From positions 248,001 through 312,000 of the forward strand of contig NZ_JAVDUW010000003.1 of assembly GCF_031456495.1 (NCBI RefSeq): a stretch of DNA of 64,000 nt, given 5' to 3'. Origin of the DNA: Pedococcus sp031456495 (GTDB lineage: Bacteria; Actinomycetota; Actinomycetes; Actinomycetales; Dermatophilaceae). The notes beneath the pieces were generated by a model, which saw nothing but the letters and a program-made list of their open reading frames with translations, was not told the DNA's origin and made no database searches. A program made the position numbers and the translations under genes. This document shows positions 16,769-25,023 of the stretch, piece by piece (the first letter of the stretch is position 1; each line of letters opens with the position of its first letter).

Positions 16769-17778
16769 CACGCGCTCCGGCGCGCCCAGGCCCCGAGCCC
16801 GGCGGTGACGACAGCCGCCCCGACCGCGCCGAGGAGGCCGTGGTGGTGGGACGCCCAGAGCTGCACGGACCGGTCCTTGGACTTGCCGTCGAAGATGCCG
16901 TGCGTGCCGAAGTCCCTGCCGTCGCGGCCGTCCGCCGGATCCCAGAGGTTCACCGGCTGGTCGGGGTCGCGCGGCTGGTCGGTCTGCTGGGAGTCGTAGC
17001 CGGTCCGGCCGAGGTAGCGGTCCAGCAGCCCGGGCACGATGGCGTTCGCCGCCAGGGTCGCAGCGGTGCTGGAGCCGACCCAGTACTCGCGCCGGCGGGG
17101 GTGGTGGGCGGCGTACACGACTGCGCGGGCCGCGACCTCCGGCTGGTAGATGGGCGGCACGGGCTGGGCGTGCCGCGGCAGGCGGGACAGCACCCAGCCG
17201 AACTGCGGGGTGTTCACCGCCGGCATCTGCACCATGGTCACCCGCACGTGGCTGCGCTCGTGCAGCAGCTCGCAGCGCAGCGACTCGTTGAAGCCCTGGA
17301 TGGCGTGCTTGGCCCCGCAGTAGGCGCTCTGGAGCGGGATGCCCCGGTAGGCGAGGGCCGAGCCGACCTGGACGATGGTGCCGCGGTCCCGGGGCCGCAT
17401 CCGCTTGAGGGCGGACATCGTGCCGTGGACGAAGCCGAGGTACGACACCTCGGTGACGCGACGGAACTCGTCGGCGGTGATCTCGTGGAACGGCGCGAAG
17501 ACGGACGTGAACGCGACGTTCACCCAGACGTCGATGGGTCCCAGCCTGGCCTCGACGGTCTCGGCCGCCTCCTCGACGGCCGCGGCGTCCGCGACGTCGA
17601 CCGACAGGGTCAGGGGCTTCCCACCGGCCGCCTCGACCTCCCGGGCGACCCCGTCCAGGCCGTCCTTCCCGCGAGCGAGGAGGGCGACTCGTGCGCCCTC
17701 TGCCGCGAACGCGACTGCTGTGGCCCGGCCGATCCCCGCCGTGGCGCCGGTGACGACGACTGTCTGCGATGAGGGCAT
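16768..17778 (-). CDS. SDR-family oxidoreductase
   Basis: A 336-residue short-chain dehydrogenase, longer than the classical 250. The NAD(P)-binding loop is TGATAGIGRA; the active site shows VGSALAYRG (Ser) and YCGAKHAIQG (Tyr-X3-Lys). A C-terminal extension of about 70 residues ends in a hydrophobic helix (GLLGAVGAAVVTAGLG) that may anchor it to the membrane. ATG at 17778 was chosen as the first start before the fold. First gene of the operon that runs to the GH15 enzyme; divergent from a MarR gene with a palindrome between them. Confidence 0.83.
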   Translation of the reverse strand: MPSSQTVVVTGATAGIGRATAVAFAAEGARVALLARGKDGLDGVAREVEAAGGKPLTLSVDVADAAAVEEAAETVEARLGPIDVWVNVAFTSVFAPFHEITADEFRRVTEVSYLGFVHGTMSALKRMRPRDRGTIVQVGSALAYRGIPLQSAYCGAKHAIQGFNESLRCELLHERSHVRVTMVQMPAVNTPQFGWVLSRLPRHAQPVPPIYQPEVAARAVVYAAHHPRRREYWVGSSTAATLAANAIVPGLLDRYLGRTGYDSQQTDQPRDPDQPVNLWDPADGRDGRDFGTHGIFDGKSKDRSVQLWASHHHGLLGAVGAAVVTAGLGAWARRSA

Positions 17779-17828
17779 GTCATCGATGCAACGACAACGG
17801 TGCCCGAGTCGCAAGTTGAGCCGCAATG

Positions 17829-17844
17829 ATTGCGCATGCGCAAT
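17829..17844. promoter_or_regulatory. Perfect 16-bp palindrome, candidate MarR operator
   Basis: ATTGCGCA-TGCGCAAT, perfectly self-complementary and AT-richer than its surroundings, in the 134-bp divergent region between the SDR operon and a MarR-family gene. Length and symmetry are typical of MarR operators. Confidence 0.65.
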
Positions 17845-17912
17845 GACTGCTTCATGATGAGGATCTTCCACGTCCGGGTCGTCCGCGCGTGGGACCGCGG
17901 AAGGAGATCCTG

Positions 17913-18407
17913 ATGAGCACGTCCGCACACGCGCTCTCGACCCGGCGTCGGCCGGCACCGAGGGCCGCCGAGCTCGACGCCGCCATGGGGGCCGCGAGGG
18001 CCTTCGTGGCGGTCACCGTCGAGGGGTCGGACACCGACCTCACCCCCGCGCAGGTGCGCATGCTCGTGCTGGCCCGCGCACACCCCGACTGCAACCTCAG
18101 CGCACTGGCCGGGTGGATGGACATCCACCCGTCGAACGCGACGCGCGTGTGCGACCGCCTGGTGCGCAGCGGCCTGATGCAGCGCCTCGAGGACCCCAGC
18201 GACCGCCGTCACGTGCGGCTGGGCCTCACGCCCGCAGGCGACGACGTCCTCGACGGCATCATGCAGCGACGCCGTCGCGCCCTGCGACGGGTGCTGCAGC
18301 GCATGGAACCCGCCGACCGCGCCGAGCTCACCCGCGGCCTCATCGCCTTTGCCGAGGCCGCCGGGGAGGTGCACGACGACGGCCTCTGGCCGATCGGCAG
18401 GACCTGA
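17913..18407 (+). CDS. MarR-family transcriptional regulator
   Basis: A 164-residue winged-helix protein: LTPAQVRMLVLARAHPDCNL, recognition helix NATRVCDRLVRSGLMQR, wing DPSDRRHVRLGLTPAG. ATG 17913 is preceded by AAGGAGA, giving a clear start; an upstream in-frame start lacks one. It is divergent from the SDR-TPP-enolase-GH15 operon across a perfect palindrome and probably controls it. The oxidoreductase-hemerythrin gene follows 73 bp downstream behind its own promoter. Confidence 0.85.
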   Translation: MSTSAHALSTRRRPAPRAAELDAAMGAARAFVAVTVEGSDTDLTPAQVRMLVLARAHPDCNLSALAGWMDIHPSNATRVCDRLVRSGLMQRLEDPSDRRHVRLGLTPAGDDVLDGIMQRRRRALRRVLQRMEPADRAELTRGLIAFAEAAGEVHDDGLWPIGRT

Positions 18408-18420
18408 CCTCCGTCGCCGG

Positions 18421-18445
18421 GTTGCGCCGGACCCGGCACGGGTAC
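18421..18445 (+). promoter_or_regulatory. Sigma-B/F-like promoter
   Basis: GTTG, 15 bp, GGGTAC, 36 bp before the start of the FAD/Fe-S-hemerythrin gene. It fits the actinobacterial sigma-B/F pattern GTTT-N14-16-GGGTAT with one change in each element. Confidence 0.45.
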
Positions 18446-18480
18446 GTCCCGAAGCGACCGGTGCACGAAAGGAGCCCCCG

Positions 18481-21400
18481 ATGGCAGCGAACCCCACGAC
18501 GGCGACGACCCGGATGACGGGCGCGAGCACGGCGACGTACGAGGCCCTCGAGCGGGACCTGCGCCGGGAGGTCGACGGGGAGGTGAGGTTCGACGCCGGC
18601 AGCCGCGCGGCATACTCCACGGACGGCTCGAACTTCCGCCGGGTGCCCATCGGGGTGGTGGTGCCGCGCACCGTGGAGGCGGGCGCCGCCGCGGTGGCCG
18701 TGTGCCGTCGGCACGACGTGCCCCTGCTGTCCCGCGGTGGTGGCACCAGCCTGGCCGGCCAGTGCACCAACACCGCCGTCGTCATCGACTGGTCCAAGTA
18801 CTGCAACGCCCTGCTCGAGGTGGATCCCGAGGAGCGCACCTGCGTCGTCGAGCCGGGCATCGTCCTCGACCGGCTCAACGCCGACCTGGCCGAGCACCAC
18901 CTGCGCTTCGGCCCCGAACCGGCCACGCACATGAACTGCACGCTCGGCGGCATGATCGGCAACAACTCCTGCGGCGCGACGGCCCAGCGCACCGGCAAGG
19001 TCGTCGACAACGTCGTGGCGCTGGAGGTCCTGCTCTACGACGGCACGCGGTTCTGGTGCGGCGAGACGAGCGAGGAGGAGTACGCGGAGATCGAGCGGCA
19101 CGGCGACCTCCGTGCGTCGATCTACCGCCGGGCCCGCGCCATCGCCACCGACCACGCCGACCTCATCCGCGAGCGGTTCCCCGACATCCCGCGACGCGTC
19201 TCCGGCTACAACCTCGACAGCCTCCTGCCGGAGAACCACCTCAACATGGCGAAGGCGCTCGTCGGCAGCGAGTCCACCCTCGTCACGGTCCTGCGGGCCA
19301 AGCTGCGGCTGGTGCCCGTCGTGGAGCACAAGACGCTGGTGGTCCTGGGCTTCAAGGACATCATCGCGGCGGCGCGCGCGGTTCCCGCGATCGTGGAGCA
19401 CGAGCCCATCGCGCTCGAGGGACTGGACCACAAGCTGTTGGTGGACAACAAGATCAAGCACCTCAACGCCAAGGCGATGCGCGAGCTGCCCGAGGGGACG
19501 GGCTACCTCATGGTGCAGTTCGGGGGCGCCACCACCGAGGAGGCCGACCAGCGCGCGCAGGGCATGCTCGACGCGCTCGGGGACACCGAGCACGACCCGG
19601 AGGTGAAGTTCCTCGACGACCCCGACGCCGAGCACGAGCTGTGGCTCGTGCGCGAGTCCGGGCTGGCCGCCACCGCCCACGTGCCGCACCACGCGGACAC
19701 CTTCGAGGGCTGGGAGGACTCCGCCGTCGCCCCCGAGAAGCTGGGCGACTACCTGCACGACCTGCGGAAGCTGTTCGAGGAGTTCGGCTACGAGGGCGAG
19801 ACGGGCCCCAGCCTCTACGGCCACTTCGGGCAGGGGTGCGTGCACACGCGGATCCCGTTCGGGCTGTACACCGACGAGGGCGTCGCGACCTACCGGCGGT
19901 TCATGGAGCGGGCCGCGCACCTGGTCAGCGACTACGGCGGCTCGCTGTCGGGGGAGCACGGCGACGGCCAGAGCCGCGGCGAGCTGCTGCCGATCATGTT
20001 TGGCCCCGAGGTCGTCCGGCTGTTCGAGGAGCTCAAGGACGTCTTCGACCCGCGCAACCGCATGAACCCAGGCAAGGTCGTCCGCGCGCGCCGGCTCGAC
20101 CAGGACCTGCGGCTCGGCGGCCACTGGGTCCCGCGGCCGATGGGCCGGCCGGAGTTTGCCTACCCGCACGACGGCGGCTCGTTCGTCGACGCCGCGAACC
20201 GCTGTGTCGGTGTCGGCAAGTGCCGGCAGCACGGCCACCAGGCGGGGTCGGTCATGTGTCCCTCGTACCAGGCCACCGGCGAGGAGGAGCACTCCACGCG
20301 AGGGCGCGCGCGGCTGCTCTTCGAGATGCTCGACGGCCACCGTGACGGCACCATCCGCGACGGCTGGCGGTCGACCGCGGTGCGCGACGCGCTCGACCTG
20401 TGCCTGTCGTGCAAGGGGTGCAAGAGCGACTGCCCGGCCAACGTCGACATGGCCACCTACAAGGCCGAGTTCCTGTCGCACCACTACCGGCACCGGCTGC
20501 GGCCGCGGTCCCACTACACCCTCGGCTGGCTCCCGCTCGCGGCGTATGCCGTGCACCGGGCCGGGCTCGCACGCGTCGCCAACGCCGTGGGCGGTTCACC
20601 GGTGGCACCGCTGCTCGAGCGGCTGGCCGGGCTCGACGCGCGGCAGGTGCCCCGCTTCGCGGGGCGCACGTTCCAGGCCGGCTGGGCGGAGCGGGCCCGT
20701 TCGAACGCCGGCGGCGCGGGACGTGGAAGCCGTGGCCGTGTGGTCCTCTGGCCGGACACGTTCACGAACCACTTCCACCCCTGGATCGCGGACGCGGCCG
20801 TCGAGGTGATCGAGGCCGCGGGCTGGGAGGTCGTCGTCCCGGACGAGCCGCTGTGCTGCGGCCTCACGTGGATCTCCACGGGGCAGCTGGGGCCGGCCCG
20901 GCGGGCACTCTCGCGGACGGCCTCGGCGCTGTGGCCGCACATCAGCGAGGGCGCGCTCGTCGTCGGTCTCGAGCCGAGCTGCACCACGGTGTTCCGCAGC
21001 GACGGGACCGAGCTGCTCCCCGACAACCGCGAGGTGGCGCGGCTGCGTGACGCGACCGTCACGCTGGCCGAGCTGCTGGGGAAGCACTCGCCCGGCTGGC
21101 AGGCGCCGAGGTGGCGGCAGGACGGTGGCGCGGGTGCTGACCGCGACCACGAGGGACACGGCGACGGGGACGGCAGCGGGCGACCCGTGGACGGCGCCGC
21201 GCAGGTGCACTGCCACCAGCACGCAGTGCTGGGCTGGGACGCCGACGCGTCGCTGCTCTCGGACATGGGGCTCGAGGTCCCGGCGCTGGAGTCAGGGTGT
21301 TGCGGCCTGGCCGGCAACTTCGGGTTCGAGCGGGGGCACTTCGAGACCAGCCGGAAGGTCGCGGAGAACGGCCTGCTTCCCGCGCTGGACCGCCTGCCCG

Positions 21401-22191
21401 GCGACGCCGTCGTCCTGGCCGACGGGTTCAGCTGCCGCACCCAGGTCGCGGAGCTCGCCGGTGGCAGGCAGGCCCACCACATCGCCGAGGTCCTCGCCGA
21501 GGCGCAGCGACGGGAGCGCGAGCGCGACGGCTCCGGTGCGGTTTCGCTGCCCGACCGCTCGGGTAGGACGACGCATACGCCACGGCACGCCACCACGGCG
21601 GCCGGCGCACCAGGCACCCCACCGGAAGGCAACCCCATGCCAGGTCCCCACGACGCCGTCACCGCGCTCGTCCACCAGCAGCACGGCCACGTCACGGATC
21701 TCGTGCGCGCCGTGCAGGACGGCAGGGGGGAGGCGCGCGCGGGCGCGTACCGGTCGTTCCAGGAGTACCTCGCGGCGCACGAGGCGGTCGAGGAGCTCGT
21801 GGTGCACCCGTCCCTCATGGCCGTCGCGGACGGGACGTCGGTGGCCAAGGACCGCGTGGACGAGGAGCACCAGGCCACCTCGCTCGTCCAGCAGCTCGAG
21901 CAGTTCGACGTGGACACGCCGCAGTTCGAGGAGACCTTCGCCGAGCTGGCCGACGCGGTCTCGCGCCACGCCGAGGCCGAGGAGCACCAGGAGCTCACGA
22001 TGCTGCTGCCGCGCGTGGACGACGACGTCGCCGGGCGGATGGTGGCGGGGCTGCACGCGGTGGCCGAGGTGGCGGACACGCTGCGCGGCGGGGGCTTCGA
22101 CGGCACCCGTGGTTTCGCCGCCACGCTGGCGGCCGCCAAGGACGAGGTGACCCGCCGTGGGCTGGCCGTGGACGGTGCCGGCACCAGCTGA
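18481..22191 (+). CDS. FAD-linked oxidase / 4Fe-4S / CCG oxidoreductase fused in frame to a hemerythrin domain
   Basis: One uninterrupted frame of 1236 codons. Residues about 30-260 are a FAD-binding type 4 domain (LSRGGGTSLAGQ; GGMIGNNSCG), 270-545 the FAD-oxidase C-terminal domain (SLSGEHGDGQSRGELLP). Residues 574-655 carry two cysteine clusters for [4Fe-4S] centres (CVGVGKCRQH; CLSCKGCKSDCP). CCG domains follow near 790 (LCCGL) and 939 (CCGLAGNFG). This resembles D-lactate or glycolate-type dehydrogenases feeding the quinone pool. After a low-complexity linker, residues 1053-1236 form a hemerythrin (HHE) domain. Met1053 (ATG 21637) has GGAAGG 7 bp upstream, so the hemerythrin could also be made separately. 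AAAGGAG precedes the first ATG. Confidence 0.85.
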   Translation: MAANPTTATTRMTGASTATYEALERDLRREVDGEVRFDAGSRAAYSTDGSNFRRVPIGVVVPRTVEAGAAAVAVCRRHDVPLLSRGGGTSLAGQCTNTAVVIDWSKYCNALLEVDPEERTCVVEPGIVLDRLNADLAEHHLRFGPEPATHMNCTLGGMIGNNSCGATAQRTGKVVDNVVALEVLLYDGTRFWCGETSEEEYAEIERHGDLRASIYRRARAIATDHADLIRERFPDIPRRVSGYNLDSLLPENHLNMAKALVGSESTLVTVLRAKLRLVPVVEHKTLVVLGFKDIIAAARAVPAIVEHEPIALEGLDHKLLVDNKIKHLNAKAMRELPEGTGYLMVQFGGATTEEADQRAQGMLDALGDTEHDPEVKFLDDPDAEHELWLVRESGLAATAHVPHHADTFEGWEDSAVAPEKLGDYLHDLRKLFEEFGYEGETGPSLYGHFGQGCVHTRIPFGLYTDEGVATYRRFMERAAHLVSDYGGSLSGEHGDGQSRGELLPIMFGPEVVRLFEELKDVFDPRNRMNPGKVVRARRLDQDLRLGGHWVPRPMGRPEFAYPHDGGSFVDAANRCVGVGKCRQHGHQAGSVMCPSYQATGEEEHSTRGRARLLFEMLDGHRDGTIRDGWRSTAVRDALDLCLSCKGCKSDCPANVDMATYKAEFLSHHYRHRLRPRSHYTLGWLPLAAYAVHRAGLARVANAVGGSPVAPLLERLAGLDARQVPRFAGRTFQAGWAERARSNAGGAGRGSRGRVVLWPDTFTNHFHPWIADAAVEVIEAAGWEVVVPDEPLCCGLTWISTGQLGPARRALSRTASALWPHISEGALVVGLEPSCTTVFRSDGTELLPDNREVARLRDATVTLAELLGKHSPGWQAPRWRQDGGAGADRDHEGHGDGDGSGRPVDGAAQVHCHQHAVLGWDADASLLSDMGLEVPALESGCCGLAGNFGFERGHFETSRKVAENGLLPALDRLPGDAVVLADGFSCRTQVAELAGGRQAHHIAEVLAEAQRRERERDGSGAVSLPDRSGRTTHTPRHATTAAGAPGTPPEGNPMPGPHDAVTALVHQQHGHVTDLVRAVQDGRGEARAGAYRSFQEYLAAHEAVEELVVHPSLMAVADGTSVAKDRVDEEHQATSLVQQLEQFDVDTPQFEETFAELADAVSRHAEAEEHQELTMLLPRVDDDVAGRMVAGLHAVAEVADTLRGGGFDGTRGFAATLAAAKDEVTRRGLAVDGAGTS

Positions 22192-22243
22192 CAAGGCTCG
22201 GCGGCGCGCAGCCCGCCGCCGGTGCTGCTGCGCCGGTCCCCCC

Positions 22244-22268
22244 GGGCGCTGGTGCTGCAGCAGCGCCC
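22244..22268. terminator. Bidirectional hairpin between convergent genes
   Basis: Perfect 8-bp stem GGGCGCTG / CAGCGCCC with a 9-base loop, in the 86-bp gap between the convergent oxidoreductase and ANTAR genes. No U-tract on either side, as is common in high-GC actinobacteria. Confidence 0.55.
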
Positions 22269-22277
22269 CCCGTGTGC

Positions 22278-22949
22278 CTAGGCGCTGGTGGGACGAGCAG
22301 TCGCCGGGGCCGAGCGCAGGTGCGTGCGGTCGTCGTGCAGCAGGGTCACCACGTCGACGAGGCTCTCCACCGGGTGGTCCGGGTGGGCGAAGTGGGGGTC
22401 GGCAACGGCGTCGGTGATGAACGCGGCGACGTCGCGCAGCTTGGCGTTCCGGCGCTGGGAGTAGCCGGCGAGCATCCGGAAAGCCGTGTCCTCGTCGACG
22501 CAGAAGGCGAGCATGAGGGCGCCCTTGGCCTGCTCGATCGTCGCGCGGTAGGCGGCCGCCGAGGCCACGGCCTCGGACTGCCAGCGGGAGATGTCACCGG
22601 TGATGTCGAGCAGGAAGCCGTCGACGCGGCAGGGCCGCGGGGAGGACGGGTCCGCGACCGTGTGTGCGACGAGCCTCACGCGCCGTCCGGACCGTCGCCC
22701 GGCGCGCATCCGGTAGGTGTGGGAGGACGTCCCCGGCTCGGCGAAGTGCTCCTCCAGCCAGGCACGGGTCGCCGCGCGGTCCTGGGGGTCGACGTGGGCG
22801 AGAAGGTCCTCGGTGGTGAAGTGCCGGTGCGGAGGCAGGTCGTGCAGCGCCAGCCACTGGTCGTCGACGTCCCAGGCGTCGAGGCCGGTGTCGTAGCGGT
22901 AGGGGAACGCGGTGGGCGTTGGGGTCGAGGTGGGGTCGGTGAGGGTCAC
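22278..22949 (-). CDS. PAS-ANTAR protein (RNA-binding antiterminator)
   Basis: A 223-residue protein. Residues about 20-130 resemble a PAS fold (YDTGLDAWDVDDQWLALHDL; SHTYRMRAG; VDGFLLDITGDI). Residues 140-200 form the three-helix ANTAR domain, with a coiled lead-in ATIEQAKGALMLAFC and the conserved AFRMLAGYSQRRNAKLRDVA. ANTAR domains bind paired RNA hairpins to prevent termination, so this protein would sense a ligand through the PAS domain and act on leader RNAs. One of three ANTAR proteins in this window. GTG start. Confidence 0.85.
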   Translation of the reverse strand: MTLTDPTSTPTPTAFPYRYDTGLDAWDVDDQWLALHDLPPHRHFTTEDLLAHVDPQDRAATRAWLEEHFAEPGTSSHTYRMRAGRRSGRRVRLVAHTVADPSSPRPCRVDGFLLDITGDISRWQSEAVASAAAYRATIEQAKGALMLAFCVDEDTAFRMLAGYSQRRNAKLRDVAAFITDAVADPHFAHPDHPVESLVDVVTLLHDDRTHLRSAPATARPTSA

Positions 22950-23097
22950 AGGGAGCCTCCGGGGGACGAACGCGAGGCCGTGGTTTGACCGTTTCGACCA
23001 TAGCCCCGAGCGCCCGGGCTGTCACCATCTCGCAGGTCAGGGCCGTCCCGTGGCCTGTCCCGGCGGCGTTCCGGCCTGCGGGGACGGCATGCCCGGA

Positions 23098-23775
23098 CTA
23101 CACCTCGAGCAGCTGCTCGCCGCCGCGGACACGGTCGAGGGGGTCGCCCACACTGTCGCCGAGCAGCGTCGCGCGCACCCAGTCGGCGGCGAGGCCGTCG
23201 AAGACCCGGTGCCGCCGGAGCATGGCGTGCTTGCCCTCCCCGACCGTGACGAACCCCACCCGCGCGCTGCTCGAGAGTCGGCGCGCCGCTGCCCGGGCGT
23301 TGGACAGGCTGGCGATGCGGTCGGAGTCGCCGTGCACGAACAGGACGTCCCGGCCCGGCGCTGCGGGCACCGCCTCGTGGGGGTGCAGCCACGCGGCCAG
23401 GGCCACCACCGACCGCACCTGCGGAGCAGCCGCCGACAGCAGCGCGGCACGCCCTCCCAGGCTGTGCCCCACGAGACCGACCGGCACGTCCGCGCCATAC
23501 CGCTCCTGCACCTGGCCCAGCGCCCACCGCACGTCGTCCACGGGGGTCGTGTGCGTGTCCCAGCCGCGGGCCGAGTTGAGCAGGCGGAAGACGGCGAGCC
23601 GTCCGCGGCCCCCCTGCGCGAGGCGTCCCGCGATGGGCACCATGCGCAGGACCGACAGCTGGGTGGGGCTCACCCGCATCGCCTGCCCGCGACTGGCACC
23701 GCCGTGCAGCACCAGGGCGACGGCTTCCGGCCGGGCCGGCGTGCGGGTGGGGAGCAGTCGTGAGTACACGTCCAT
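23098..23775 (-). CDS. Alpha/beta hydrolase
   Basis: A 225-residue hydrolase fold. The oxyanion strand is VLHGGASRG, the nucleophile elbow GLVGHSLGG (Ser), the acid lies in VHGDSDRI (Asp) and the histidine in EGKHAMLR. These give a full Ser-Asp-His triad of an esterase- or dienelactone-hydrolase-like enzyme with unknown substrate. ATG at 23775 is used; a GTG two codons upstream is equally possible. A strong hairpin just upstream separates it from the DUF3618 operon. Confidence 0.78.
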   Translation of the reverse strand: MDVYSRLLPTRTPARPEAVALVLHGGASRGQAMRVSPTQLSVLRMVPIAGRLAQGGRGRLAVFRLLNSARGWDTHTTPVDDVRWALGQVQERYGADVPVGLVGHSLGGRAALLSAAAPQVRSVVALAAWLHPHEAVPAAPGRDVLFVHGDSDRIASLSNARAAARRLSSSARVGFVTVGEGKHAMLRRHRVFDGLAADWVRATLLGDSVGDPLDRVRGGEQLLEV

Positions 23776-23809
23776 GGTCACCCAGCCTGCCCGGAGCCGG
23801 CGTGGGCCG

Positions 23810-23847
23810 CAGGACGGGCCCGGACCACGCGGTCCGAGCCCGTCCTG
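23810..23847. terminator. Long hairpin terminator
   Basis: Perfect 10-bp outer stem CAGGACGGGC / GCCCGTCCTG enclosing an inner GGACC-ACGC-GGTCC stem, 29 bp after the stop of the DUF3618 operon. The structure is the strongest intergenic hairpin in this region; no U-tract follows. Confidence 0.6.
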
Positions 23848-23875
23848 GCCACCCGTGGGGTGGTACGGCCGTCGG

Positions 23876-24619
23876 TCAGGACCCGAGGGTCCCGCTCGAG
23901 GAGCCCGTCGACCCCGTGGAGTACCCGGACGTGCCGGAGGTGCCGGTCGTGCTCGAGGTGTCCGAGGAGGCGCTGCCGGCGGCGTCCTGCGCGGACTCCT
24001 TGACCTGCTGCGCCTTGTCGGCGCCTTCGTCGCGGACCTCCTGCACGCCGGCGGCGGCCTGCTCCTTGACGGCGCCGGCCGCCTGGGCGGCAGGCTCCTT
24101 GAGGTTCTGGCCTGCCTCCTGGGCCACCGACTTGACCTCCTCCACGAGCGGCTGCGCCTGCTCGCGCGCGTTCCGCGCCAGCTCCTGCTCCTTCTCACTG
24201 GCGGGCAGGAGCGAGCCGACGATCCAGCCGATGCCGAGCGCGACCGCGCCCGCCGCCAGCGGGTTGCCGCGGGTGCGCTGCGCGGCCCGGTGGGGGACCT
24301 CGGCGGTCGCCTGTACCGCGTGCTGTGCCGTGTCCGCGCCGCTGCTGCCCATGTCCTGGGCGCTGCCGGCGACGTCGTGGGCGGTCCCCATGACGCTGTC
24401 CTTGAGGGAGGCGACGCGGCCCTTGGCCCGGCCGACGGTGCGGTGCGCCACCTGGGAGGGGCTCACCGAGTTGCCGAGGGTGTCGACGTCGGCGGCGAGG
24501 CGACCGCGGGTGCGGTCGATCTCGCGCCGGATGGCGTCCGGGTCGTCGGTCGACGTCGTGGACGGCACCGTGGTCGTCGTCGCCTCGTAGGTGGGGGTGG
24601 TCTCATAGGGCTGAGTCAT
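23876..24619 (-). CDS. DUF3618 domain membrane-associated protein
   Basis: A 247-residue protein. Residues 25-75 match DUF3618 (DDPDAIRREIDRTRGRLAADVDTL). One transmembrane segment lies near 120-140 (LAAGAVALGIGWIVGSLLP), followed by an alanine/glutamate-rich helical repeat region (residues 145-215) and a Ser/Thr/Gly tail. DUF3618 proteins commonly sit behind a holin-X-like protein, as here: ATG overlaps the upstream stop (ATGA). Function is unknown; envelope stress is likely from its sigma-B-like promoter. Confidence 0.8.
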   Translation of the reverse strand: MTQPYETTPTYEATTTTVPSTTSTDDPDAIRREIDRTRGRLAADVDTLGNSVSPSQVAHRTVGRAKGRVASLKDSVMGTAHDVAGSAQDMGSSGADTAQHAVQATAEVPHRAAQRTRGNPLAAGAVALGIGWIVGSLLPASEKEQELARNAREQAQPLVEEVKSVAQEAGQNLKEPAAQAAGAVKEQAAAGVQEVRDEGADKAQQVKESAQDAAGSASSDTSSTTGTSGTSGYSTGSTGSSSGTLGS

Positions 24620-25023
24620 GGCGTCTGGTGTCCTTTCAGGGCGTCGGGGATGTCCTTGACCGTGTCCGTCGTGCGGGGCAGTCCGGGGGTCTGCTTGAGC
24701 TGTCCACGGCCGACGAGGCCCAGTACCGCGGCGATGACCGCCCAGACCACGGCGACCACCAGGCCGGACCAGCCGCGGCCGATGGCGTTCCCGAGCCCCC
24801 ACCAGACGGCGACGGACAGGAACACGAGGGCCAGCTGGCCGGCCACGCCGGCGCCGGCGAGCAGGCCCGCGCCCTTGCCGGCGCGGGTCGCGCTCTCCTT
24901 GGCCTCGGCCTTGGCGAGGGCGACCTCCTGACGAACCAGAGTGGACAGGTCCTGGCTGATGTCGGAGACGAGCGCACCGAGCGAGCGCAGCGACTCCTCG
25001 CGGGTGGACTGCTGCTCGGTCAC
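24616..25023 (-). CDS. Actinobacterial holin-X-like (phage holin superfamily) membrane protein
   Basis: A 135-residue protein. An amphipathic helix (SLGALVSDISQDLSTLVRQE) ending in VALAKAEAKE is the signature of the family, followed by two membrane helices (GLLAGAGVAGQLALVFLSVA; GLVVAVVWAVIAAVLGLVG). Despite the name these are chromosomal proteins not linked to phage. Overlaps both neighbours by four bases, so the three-gene unit is translationally coupled. Confidence 0.82.
   Translation of the reverse strand: MTEQQSTREESLRSLGALVSDISQDLSTLVRQEVALAKAEAKESATRAGKGAGLLAGAGVAGQLALVFLSVAVWWGLGNAIGRGWSGLVVAVVWAVIAAVLGLVGRGQLKQTPGLPRTTDTVKDIPDALKGHQTP

Noticed and set aside
24616..25023. Holin-like gene as evidence of a prophage
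   Set aside because: No integrase, capsid, terminase or lysin genes nearby; the holin-X family is chromosomal in actinobacteria.
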